The translations under genes were made by a program, and so were the position numbers. 5,391 nucleotides of DNA from Candidatus Iainarchaeum sp. GTDB lineage: Archaea > Iainarchaeota > Iainarchaeia > Iainarchaeales > JAAZKV01. The notes under the pieces are model-generated. The model worked only from the letters and a program-made list of their open reading frames with translations, was not told where the DNA came from and searched no databases. Every line of letters begins with the position of its first letter. Position 1 is the first letter of the stretch. The stretch spans positions 1 to 5,391 of the forward strand of contig JAPLVQ010000077.1 of assembly GCA_026397035.1 (NCBI GenBank), written 5' to 3'. Positions 1-5,391 of the stretch are shown here, piece by piece.

Positions 1-3000
1 GGTTTTAGAACTATTTCTCCGTGCTCAAAATTCATTCCAATGAATTGTCCTCCGTTTGCAGAGGTTGTTGCGTCTAAAAGGTTAGTATCCCAGTATCCGT
101 TAATCACAAATCTTGAAGAAGAAGAACCTTGGAGCCTTCCGCCCGGTCCTTCAAGGTAAATCATTCCGTCTCGCGCAAATACTGAACTATAATTTTGAGT
201 ACCTATTGCTTTCAATGGACCAAATGCCTGCGTGAGTTCGTTACCGCTATAAGTTATTCCTGTCTGGTCTTTGATTGCCTGCTGGATACAATTTAGAACG
301 CTTTGGTCGAGTACTCTTATTTCGCCGTAACTGTTTAATTCAAATACTGCCGCACTAGTCATTGGAGCGCCTATTCTGTTTAATGTTACTGGAACTACTT
401 GTGCCGGCCTGCGGTTATCCATATTTGACATTCGTGCATGATCAGCATTTTCTGGTCCCACAATTATTTTTCCATTCGCTTTAATTGTTCCGTCCTCAAA
501 ATTGGTTTCTACTTTATTACCATTGCTGTCAGTGAGCGCGATTTTTCCTGTTGTTCTGTAAGAATTTGCTGAGGCTTGTTCTTTGTACCAAACATAAAAT
601 ACATCTTTTCCCTCTAGCGAACCGTTTGATGGTGGAAGCATTTCTAGAGCCGCTTGGAGTATGTTTGCCTGTGTTGCTTTGTTTGCTAAATCAGTGAATT
701 GCTGGTTTAGTTTGTCAAGTGATTGCTGTACCGGCGTTTGAGGAGTTTGTGGAGTAGTTGTTTTGTCTGCGCTTCCTCTTGCGACGTCTTCTAGGCGCGT
801 GCCAAGATCGCTCATCGCGTTTGTAATTGTTTCGCTTGAGATTACTTCTTTTGATTTTGCTTTAGCAGCGTCTTTTGATGGCGGTGCAAAGAAGTGAACA
901 TAGTATCCTTCAACATCGTCTGTACAGTCTTGGAGTTCCTGTCCTACCATTATTTGTTGCAATGCAGAAGCCATTAGCCCTGGACCAAGTCCCATAGCGT
1001 AACCTATACTTTCGCCTGCAAGGAGTATCCCGCCTGCACCGGATCCTGCAAAGCCTAAATTTGCCCAATCAAAACTACTCCCTAAAACAAAACCTAAACC
1101 AACTTTTCGGAGTTTTTGGTCACACGTATCCCCTTTTTCTCTTGCGCCTGAAATATCAAATTTTTCTCCTTCTACTTGCCCGGTTTTTCCACTCAAATCG
1201 GAGTGGTGAGTATAGGAAACAATTAGACTTCCTTCTTTTGCTTTCTCTTCAGGAGTCTTTGCTTCAACCATCATTGCCTGCATGTTTGTTCCTACATTAA
1301 ATCCGCCTAAAATGAAATAATTATTTCCATTAGCACTAGTCTTGTAATCAAATGTTCCAGAACAGCCTGAACAATTATCATTCTTCATGTAAAATGCTAA
1401 ATCTCCTACTGTATCACGCGTGTAGGAACCGCTAAAGAATCCTCCTGTTCCTTTTGAAAGTAAGTCTTTGGCTTGAGTGCTTGTGCTTACAGCCATTTCG
1501 ATTATTTTATTCCAAAAAGCAGGCACGGAAGTGAACGCACGTTTAAACATATCTCCTGTATCTGAACCTGTATTAGCATAAAAATCTATGAAAGAGTCGC
1601 GATAGATTTTTCCCTGGCCTTGGCTTGCTACTATTGTTGACCATGTATCCGGAAGAAGGAAAGCAGAGTATTGTTCGTTTCCTGTCCAATTACCTAAACC
1701 CTGCTTTAGATTCCAATACACTATTGGGGCAACTGTTCCTCTTGCCGCTCCGCTTACACTTGTATAATATCTTTTAATCATGTCTCCTTCTGTTGCAAAT
1801 TGTTTATCAAGCGCACTCCAGTAAGTTCTTGGAACATAATCATTCTGAACAAGTGCATTGTGTAAATCATCCATATTTCTTACTGCAGTATCTGACCTTT
1901 TTAGAATTCTTTCATTCATTACTCTATTTGCAAAGTCTTCCGGTGTTAATGTTCCTGCATCAACATAAGAGGATCTGTAAATACTTACATTCCCATGAAG
2001 CAAGGGATTGCTTTCAATATAAGCTACTGATTCGGGGGTTAGCGGCATATATTCTCCAGTAGGCATTTTTACAGAATAAGTTCCGGAACCCATTTTTGCT
2101 ACATGATATTTTAAGTCAGGTAATGCAACATTTGCTTGAACTAACCCTCCATCGGGTACTATTTTGTATAATTTTAGTTCTCCAGTATTTAGCGCGTTAA
2201 ATGTTTTTGATTCGGTTGAAGCTGCCCAACTTGACCAGCTTCCTTCTTTTGAAAAGTTCACTAAAGCTCCTTTAAAGTTGTAAGAGCCTGAAGTTGATAA
2301 ATCCACATATCCTTGTCCTGTCGGATACGGTCCGTTTCTTCTAACCGCGTATCCTCCAAGTCCCAATAATTCATCATTGTTTTTTAGCCAAGCGGGGGAA
2401 TCAAGAAATACTGTGTCATCCCAATCGTTGAAAGTCTCTGCAGCTTTTTGCGCGTTAGTTACTTTTACATTTCTTATCTGCGCGTCCCTTAACGGACCTA
2501 CAGGCATTGCTTCAGCGGCACTTATTTCAGCATCATAAGCGGTTTTTGTCGCACGCATTGCTTCGGCATTTGCGACAGTATAAGATTTCAAGTCTTCTAC
2601 AGCTTGGAAGAATTTTTTCCTTTGTTCCGGAGGCATTTTCCATATTTCTGATTCTTTCGCAACCAATTTTGATATTTCTCCTCTTGCTCCTGAACTAAAT
2701 AATGCATCGTTGATTGTGAGTTTTTCAAAATATTTATCAAGCCCTGCTTCTTTTATCAAAGCATTATAATGATTAATTCTCGCTTTTCCCAATAGCGAAC
2801 CCGGCGAAGCGAGGAAGTTTAGTTTTTGAGGCAAGTGAAGTCCTAAAGCTGTCGCAAGCGAACCATCTCCTAATATTTTTCCTCCTTTTGACAAGAGTTT
2901 AAACGCTTTATTTAGCGCCATTGGTCCGACGTTTGATACTACCATTCCTGTTGTCATCCATGTGTTAAAATATTTGTCAAACGCTGAGTAAGTATTTATT

Positions 3001-3998
3001 GTGCAGGCGCTGTTATTGCAGGTAGTGGAATTTTTTGCGGTGTACTGGTTAACCATTATTGAATTTTTTATTAATTCGCCTCTTCCAAAAGTTCCTACTG
3101 TAAAATCCTTAGTATCAGTGCCTAAATAATTACTATGTAATTTATTATAATCACTTGGAGAAAGAGTTTCTTCAGCAAGGCTCTTGCCTGTTGTTCCATT
3201 AACTACTCCTTTTACTGATTCAAACGCGTTTACTACGCCTGATTTAAATCCTACACCCGAAGTATCCACAGCAAGTCCTGCTTGGGAGATTTTGCATAAT
3301 GCTCTTTCGGTAACCGGATAATCACATTTTCCCACGCGCAGGGTTGTATCAAGAATTAATCCTATCCCAAACGGTCCTGAGAATCTTACTCCTTTTAAAA
3401 AAGAGAATTTCGAAGCTGGCGCTGCAATACTAGGCGCTTCTACTTTCACTGCTTCTTTTCCTCCCAAATCTTTTCCAATTATTTCTGTTTTTCCTAAATC
3501 TTTTACCGGTCCTTTTTGATTAATGTCAGAACCGTCACCTATTTGTTTCGCATTGAAACCGTCATGAGTTAAATTCAAAATATTTTTTGCTTCCTGCGGG
3601 GTTAGTCTTGAAACTGCGCATGTCCCTGGTGCTGCATAATTTGCTGGGTTTGGTGTAATTCCTGCGCCAATCATTCCAGTACTTGGAGTGATGCTTACTG
3701 GGGGTATAAAAGTAGTCGCATTTGGATTAGAATTATTTACTGGAGGAATGGAAGAGGGGCTTGTTCCAGCACCTGTACTCATTCCGGCAGTCGCTCCAGT
3801 TCCAGTGCCTGTACCCGTTCCAATAGGGGCAGTAGCTATAATTGGAAGTGAAGTCAATACTGTTGAAGGGGTAACGCTTGCAAAGTGAATTGATTGTTGT
3901 TCAAGCGAGTAAGAAAAACCAGGGTTCGCATAGAGGACTACTACAAAGAGTAATGTCGCAACAAATGATCTCAAAAATATTTTCGCTGAAGAATCCAT
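1..3998 (-). CDS. Giant secreted/surface protein, C-terminus cut by window edge
   Basis: I do not recognise the family. The frame is open from the ATG at 3998 to the left edge: 1,332 complete codons plus two bases, with no stop, so the protein is longer than shown. The start is well fixed: an in-frame stop lies twelve codons upstream (4032-4034) with no ATG or GTG between. Residues 1-30 form a signal peptide (Lys6, Arg10, hydrophobic 11-23, possible cleavage near Ala24 or Ser29), implying export. Next come a Gly-Thr/Pro/Asn/Ser linker (about 45-125), a short hydrophobic stretch (203-216), an amphipathic stretch (349-376), an Ala/Glu/Lys-rich helical region (441-522), beta-rich sequence (about 530-700), a CxxC at 876-879, a Gly-rich hydrophobic section (966-1019), a Thr-Pro-Gln linker (1080-1092) and a beta-rich end. 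There are only ten Cys, several closely spaced, and many N-x-S/T sequons (for example N142, N267, N323, N1125), as expected of an archaeal surface glycoprotein. No catalytic motif was seen. Coding on this strand is certain; surface location is likely; function is unknown. Confidence 0.93.
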   Translation of the reverse strand, partial: MDSSAKIFLRSFVATLLFVVVLYANPGFSYSLEQQSIHFASVTPSTVLTSLPIIATAPIGTGTGTGTGATAGMSTGAGTSPSSIPPVNNSNPNATTFIPPVSITPSTGMIGAGITPNPANYAAPGTCAVSRLTPQEAKNILNLTHDGFNAKQIGDGSDINQKGPVKDLGKTEIIGKDLGGKEAVKVEAPSIAAPASKFSFLKGVRFSGPFGIGLILDTTLRVGKCDYPVTERALCKISQAGLAVDTSGVGFKSGVVNAFESVKGVVNGTTGKSLAEETLSPSDYNKLHSNYLGTDTKDFTVGTFGRGELIKNSIMVNQYTAKNSTTCNNSACTINTYSAFDKYFNTWMTTGMVVSNVGPMALNKAFKLLSKGGKILGDGSLATALGLHLPQKLNFLASPGSLLGKARINHYNALIKEAGLDKYFEKLTINDALFSSGARGEISKLVAKESEIWKMPPEQRKKFFQAVEDLKSYTVANAEAMRATKTAYDAEISAAEAMPVGPLRDAQIRNVKVTNAQKAAETFNDWDDTVFLDSPAWLKNNDELLGLGGYAVRRNGPYPTGQGYVDLSTSGSYNFKGALVNFSKEGSWSSWAASTESKTFNALNTGELKLYKIVPDGGLVQANVALPDLKYHVAKMGSGTYSVKMPTGEYMPLTPESVAYIESNPLLHGNVSIYRSSYVDAGTLTPEDFANRVMNERILKRSDTAVRNMDDLHNALVQNDYVPRTYWSALDKQFATEGDMIKRYYTSVSGAARGTVAPIVYWNLKQGLGNWTGNEQYSAFLLPDTWSTIVASQGQGKIYRDSFIDFYANTGSDTGDMFKRAFTSVPAFWNKIIEMAVSTSTQAKDLLSKGTGGFFSGSYTRDTVGDLAFYMKNDNCSGCSGTFDYKTSANGNNYFILGGFNVGTNMQAMMVEAKTPEEKAKEGSLIVSYTHHSDLSGKTGQVEGEKFDISGAREKGDTCDQKLRKVGLGFVLGSSFDWANLGFAGSGAGGILLAGESIGYAMGLGPGLMASALQQIMVGQELQDCTDDVEGYYVHFFAPPSKDAAKAKSKEVISSETITNAMSDLGTRLEDVARGSADKTTTPQTPQTPVQQSLDKLNQQFTDLANKATQANILQAALEMLPPSNGSLEGKDVFYVWYKEQASANSYRTTGKIALTDSNGNKVETNFEDGTIKANGKIIVGPENADHARMSNMDNRRPAQVVPVTLNRIGAPMTSAAVFELNSYGEIRVLDQSVLNCIQQAIKDQTGITYSGNELTQAFGPLKAIGTQNYSSVFARDGMIYLEGPGGRLQGSSSSRFVINGYWDTNLLDATTSANGGQFIGMNFEHGEIVLK
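942..1103 (-). other. Gly-rich hydrophobic section of the giant protein
   Basis: Residues 966-1019 are dominated by Gly, Ala, Leu, Ile, Val and Met, with charge limited mainly to Asp977 and Glu996. The section is bracketed by two single cysteines, Cys959 and Cys1025. It may be a re-entrant or membrane-associated hairpin, or the buried core of a domain. Its glycine content is high for an ordinary transmembrane helix, so I do not call it a membrane span. Confidence 0.45.
3795..3821 (-). repeat. Gly-Thr dipeptide repeat in the giant protein
   Basis: Residues 60-68 alternate Gly and Thr, encoded by tandem six-base units of the form GGN-ACN. They lie in a longer low-complexity linker (about 45-125) rich in Gly, Thr, Ser, Pro, Asn and Ala that follows the signal peptide. 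Such linkers often space a domain from the cell surface and can be glycosylated. A six-base unit can change copy number without breaking the frame. Confidence 0.75.
3912..3998 (-). other. Signal peptide region of the giant protein
   Basis: The first 29 residues have the classical Sec signal layout: a short N-region with Lys6 and Arg10, an unbroken hydrophobic core at residues 11-23 (Ser-Phe-Val-Ala-Thr-Leu-Leu-Phe-Val-Val-Val-Leu-Tyr), then small residues suited to cleavage (after Ala24, or near Ser29). There is no lipobox Cys, so it is not an obvious lipoprotein. If uncleaved, the core could act as an N-terminal anchor. The exact cleavage site is an inference. Confidence 0.8.
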
Positions 3999-4057
3999 TA
4001 AACCACAAACAAATAACTTAATCCAACTAACTTAATCAATTAACAAACCTTTTACTT
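3999..4057 (-). promoter_or_regulatory. Presumed 5' leader of the giant gene with 10-bp direct repeat
   Basis: On the minus strand the 10-mer GATTAAGTTA occurs twice, exactly, at 4028-4037 and 4014-4023, starting 14 bases apart. Upstream of the ATG there is only a weak Shine-Dalgarno-like GTGG (4003-4006) four bases before the start. If transcription starts about 25 bases after the nearest TATA-like box (4061-4070), the leader would be about 40 nucleotides and would contain both repeats. The repeat could be a regulator binding site or chance in AT-rich DNA. Confidence 0.4.
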
Positions 4058-4117
4058 CTAAATATAAACTTCATTCTCTAAATATAAACTTTATTCCCTC
4101 AATATAAACCCTTTCCC
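4058..4117 (-). promoter_or_regulatory. Three 20-bp tandem units, each with a TATA-like box
   Basis: Three consecutive 20-base units (4058-4077, 4078-4097, 4098-4117) each carry the same core at the same phase (4061, 4081, 4101). Read toward the giant gene, each core is GTTTATATT followed by TAG or GAG, and is preceded by purines (GAA, AAA or AAGG). This matches an archaeal BRE plus TATA arrangement. The unit nearest the gene would place a start near 4040, and the farther ones about 20 and 40 bases upstream. The units nearest the gene are most alike and the farthest is most diverged. The repeat is directly visible; promoter function is inferred. Confidence 0.6.
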
Positions 4118-4170
4118 CTTGTTTCTTTGCTCATTGATTCTTTACCATTTAAGCGACTTCTCTAAACTGC

Positions 4171-4185
4171 CTTAAACAAAAATAA
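4171..4185 (-). terminator. Possible T-rich terminator after the five-span membrane gene
   Basis: Seventeen bases past the stop codon of the 199-residue gene the minus strand reads TTATTTTTGTTTAAG. Archaeal intrinsic termination needs only a T-rich tract, so this is a plausible stop signal separating that gene from the giant gene. There is no strong hairpin in front and the T run is only five, so readthrough is possible. Confidence 0.3.
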
Positions 4186-4201
4186 CTCAATAAATTCAAC
4201 C

Positions 4202-4801
4202 TTAAAGAATAATCGCAAGTAATGGTGTTTCGGCTATCCCGCCATAGAATATGAAAACAAACAATCCTAAAGGAACCCAGTTGAATACAAAGAGGAATAG
4301 GAATAAGAAAACTATACAAGTGAGTATTACTCCAAGCGCTTGGCTTAACAAAGTGCTTTTTGGAGAAGTGCTTTTTGATTTTGTGCGTTTCACTTTAGAT
4401 GATACCAAATATTTTGAATCAATAATCTCCATAAACATGCTTGCGAGTAATTCAAAAAACAATAGGCAAATAGAAAGGATTACTGCAGTTACTGCTATTC
4501 TAAATACCCCGCTAATAACAAGAAAAGCGCTTTCCATAAAATTGTCCTGCAACTCGGAAATTGTCTGTACTGCACTAACTGAGCCGTATATCATGAATCC
4601 AAAAAAGACTATTAAGAGTACTGCAAAAAGCAAAATGAAATTAAGCAATAAGCTGGATTTGAACCAGGAAAGGGAAAGCTTTTCAGCTAGCTTTTCTCTT
4701 AAAGGCGAGAATATTTTATACAGCACAAAACAAGGAATCGCAATGATTACAAGTAGTTTAATAAATTCAAAGATTCCAAGCAGTATTGAAAATATATCCA
4801 T
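4202..4801 (-). CDS. Five-span integral membrane protein, unknown function
   Basis: A 199-residue, very hydrophobic protein I cannot assign to a family. Hydrophobic segments lie at about residues 4-28, 50-72, 92-120, 153-173 and 177-198. The loops at 29-48 and 129-150 are basic (the second contains a Lys/Arg/Ser cluster at 136-148), while the loop at 73-91 is acidic. The positive-inside rule therefore predicts the N-terminus outside and the C-terminus inside. No catalytic or transport motif is evident. The protein ends within a few residues of the last segment. The ATG at 4801 has no Shine-Dalgarno site, but a TATA-like box lies about 26 bases upstream, as for a leaderless transcript. It precedes the giant secreted gene on the same strand, separated by 203 bases that appear to hold a new promoter, so co-transcription is uncertain. 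A 190-codon frame on the opposite strand overlaps almost all of it and is taken as a shadow. Confidence 0.8.
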   Translation of the reverse strand: MDIFSILLGIFEFIKLLVIIAIPCFVLYKIFSPLREKLAEKLSLSWFKSSLLLNFILLFAVLLIVFFGFMIYGSVSAVQTISELQDNFMESAFLVISGVFRIAVTAVILSICLLFFELLASMFMEIIDSKYLVSSKVKRTKSKSTSPKSTLLSQALGVILTCIVFLFLFLFVFNWVPLGLFVFIFYGGIAETPLLAIIL

Positions 4802-4820
4802 GCAGGAAATAACGTTAAAA

Positions 4821-4832
4821 TAGTATAAAAAG
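4821..4832 (-). promoter_or_regulatory. TATA-like box for a leaderless membrane-protein gene
   Basis: The minus strand reads CTTTTTATACTA here. Its centre is about 25 bases upstream of the ATG at 4801, which would put the transcription start at or next to the start codon. That fits the absence of any ribosome-binding sequence in front of this gene. Confidence 0.5.
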
Positions 4833-4962
4833 ATTACCCAAATGCAAAAAGAAGGTGGTTATTAGAAGTAATTGAGTTATTCGCATTAACTTGGCGTAAA
4901 TATATCAATTAATGAAGAAAAGGCAGATTTTGTTTTGGAGTGAAAAAATAATTCAAGCGAAA

Positions 4963-5039
4963 CAATTAATACCCCCAAAATGCTTTATTTAGATAATCAA
5001 TGATTTGATTTGTTTTTGGGCTGATAAAGGTATTAATTG
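4963..5039. repeat. Interrupted inverted repeat
   Basis: The 11-mer CAATTAATACC at 4963-4973 is the exact reverse complement of GGTATTAATTG at 5029-5039. Immediately inside, CCCAAAA (4974-4980) pairs with TTTTGGG (5014-5020), leaving an 8-base bulge on the right arm only (5021-5028). That gives 18 pairs around a 33-base loop. The loop centre holds the small palindrome AATCA-A-TGATT (4995-5005). It could be a structured RNA element, two half-sites for a dimeric regulator, or chance. Confidence 0.5.
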
Positions 5040-5059
5040 ATAATAAAGGTTTTAATTAA
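5024..5059 (+). repeat. 19-base-spaced direct repeat of ATAAAGGT-TTAATT
   Basis: ATAAAGGTATTAATTGA at 5024-5040 recurs as ATAAAGGTTTTAATTAA at 5043-5059, with two differences in 17 bases. The second copy overlaps the first unit of the 29-bp tandem repeat, and the AGGT-TTAATT core appears a third time at 5076. The cluster therefore looks like three degenerate copies of one short element in front of the rightward gene. Confidence 0.5.
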
Positions 5060-5104
5060 ATTTGACATGATTTTTAGGTTTTAATTAAATTAGACAGGAT
5101 TTTT
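5047..5104 (+). repeat. 29-bp tandem duplication next to the rightward start codon
   Basis: Two adjacent 29-base units (5047-5075 and 5076-5104) match at 27 positions. They differ at 5063/5092 (T to A) and 5068/5097 (T to G). Both begin AGGTTTTAATTAAATT, which contains the palindrome TTAATTAA and could serve as a TATA-like box. The second difference turns ATGAT into AGGAT, making a Shine-Dalgarno-like AGGA five or six bases before the ATG at 5106. The second unit's TTTTAATTAA is centred about 23 bases before the ATG, so either a leaderless or an SD-led start is possible. Confidence 0.75.
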
Positions 5105-5105
5105 A

Positions 5106-5391
5106 ATGGATTTGATTTTTATGGAATTTCTTTACATTTTTTATATTCTGGGAAGCTTTTCTGCGGGTTACGCGGTTATTAGAGCGGGTTTTCCTTCTTT
5201 TCAGGAAGCCAGTAATTTTACAAAACTTCTTTGGGGGTATATTCTTGGCGCGTTAATATTTATTTTCGCTGCGAGACTCGTGTATTTTTCTGGGTTTAAT
5301 GAAAAGCATTTCTTCTTTGCAAGCGCTTTTATTTTCATGCTGGTTTTCATCGCGTTCTTCACAAATAGAGTTTTGAATAAAGAAAAGGATA
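5106..5391 (+). CDS. Three-span (or more) membrane protein, 3' end cut by window edge
   Basis: The frame starts at ATG 5106 and stays open to the right edge, giving 95 codons. The product is strongly hydrophobic, with membrane segments at about residues 3-25, 41-60 and 69-86, basic residues after the third (Arg88, Lys92, Lys94), and a Gly-Tyr-x5-Gly-Phe-Pro turn after the first segment. AGGA at 5096-5099 sits at a suitable distance for translation initiation. A second ATG at 5121 (Met6) is an alternative start that would still leave the first membrane segment mostly intact. The Gly-Tyr...Phe-Pro turn followed by long helices faintly recalls archaeal DUF1616-type membrane proteins, but this is weak and I do not assign it. 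It is transcribed away from the other two genes. The real length and function are unknown because the end is missing. Confidence 0.7.
   Translation, partial: MDLIFMEFLYIFYILGSFSAGYAVIRAGFPSFQEASNFTKLLWGYILGALIFIFAARLVYFSGFNEKHFFFASAFIFMLVFIAFFTNRVLNKEKD

Larger units (their letters stand above)
4802..5105. other. Divergent intergenic region between two membrane-protein genes
   Basis: These 304 bases lie between two genes that point away from each other. From left to right they hold the leaderless promoter of the leftward gene, an AT-rich stretch with no convincing gene (a 26-codon frame at 4912-4992 is the longest I noticed there), an interrupted inverted repeat (4963-5039), and a 29-bp tandem duplication ending at the rightward start. 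No tRNA, rRNA or known riboswitch was seen. The density of repeats suggests a control region, possibly shared by both genes. Confidence 0.6.

Noticed and set aside
1061..2698. Plus-strand frames of 63-89 codons (1061-1300, 1793-2062, 2507-2698)
   Set aside because: All lie wholly inside the giant minus-strand gene and have Leu/Phe/His/Gln-rich products with no start signals, so they are shadows.
3688..3888. A 66-codon plus-strand frame with a striking Val-Pro repeat
   Set aside because: The repeat is the antisense reading of the Gly-Thr repeat in the giant gene, whose frame runs uninterrupted through the whole interval.
1..3998. Possible stop-codon recoding or frameshift in the long frame
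   Set aside because: I read the minus frame from 3998 to 3 with no stop, and the phase at the left edge agrees with the start, so no recoding or frameshift is needed.
4058..4117. Possible replication-origin iterons from the 20-bp repeats
   Set aside because: There are only three units, with no Orc1/Cdc6 or Rep gene nearby. The TATA-like content and orientation toward a large gene fit a promoter better.
4251..4823. A 190-codon plus-strand frame opposite the five-span membrane gene
   Set aside because: Its product is Lys/Asn/Thr/Ser-rich with no domain, as expected from the antisense of a hydrophobic gene. The minus-strand product has clean membrane segments with positive-inside loops and an upstream TATA box.
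4912..4992. A 26-codon plus-strand frame starting Met-Lys-Lys-Arg
   Set aside because: It has no correctly placed promoter or ribosome-binding site, and its end overlaps the inverted repeat. A frame this short is expected by chance.
5024..5104. Possible CRISPR array from the 29-bp repeats
   Set aside because: The units are directly adjacent with no spacers, there are only two, and no cas gene is in the window.

Overview
The window is AT-rich DNA, most likely from an archaeon, perhaps a small-genome DPANN lineage such as the Woesearchaeota/Pacearchaeota group. The lineage is an inference from style, since no marker gene is present. The support is TATA-box-like elements with purine-rich BRE-like flanks, starts without strong Shine-Dalgarno sites, one apparently leaderless gene, frequent ATA/AGA/GGA codons, and a very large secreted protein rich in N-glycosylation sequons. 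A bacterium of the candidate phyla radiation cannot be excluded.

Layout: about three quarters of the window (1-3998, minus strand) is one uninterrupted reading frame. It begins with a signal peptide at 3998 and is still open at the left edge, giving 1,332 complete codons and no stop. No catalytic domain is recognisable. From the N-terminus the protein has a signal peptide, a Gly/Thr/Pro/Asn-rich low-complexity linker, helical and beta-rich sections, a Cys-containing module around a Gly-rich hydrophobic stretch, a Thr-Pro-Gln linker and a beta-rich C-terminal section cut by the edge. It looks like an exported surface protein.

Upstream of it on the same strand, after a 203-base spacer (3999-4201), is a 199-residue protein with five predicted membrane segments (4202-4801). 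The spacer carries three 20-bp tandem units, each containing a TATA-like box oriented toward the giant gene, followed by a 10-bp direct repeat in the presumed leader.

A 304-base divergent intergenic region (4802-5105) separates the membrane gene from a rightward gene that runs off the right edge (5106-5391, 95 codons, three membrane segments). This region holds a probable leaderless promoter for the leftward gene, an interrupted inverted repeat, and a 29-bp tandem duplication abutting the rightward start codon.

How the genes work together cannot be read directly. All three products are membrane or exported proteins, so the window looks like part of a cell-envelope locus. The giant protein and the five-span protein share a strand but appear to have separate promoters.
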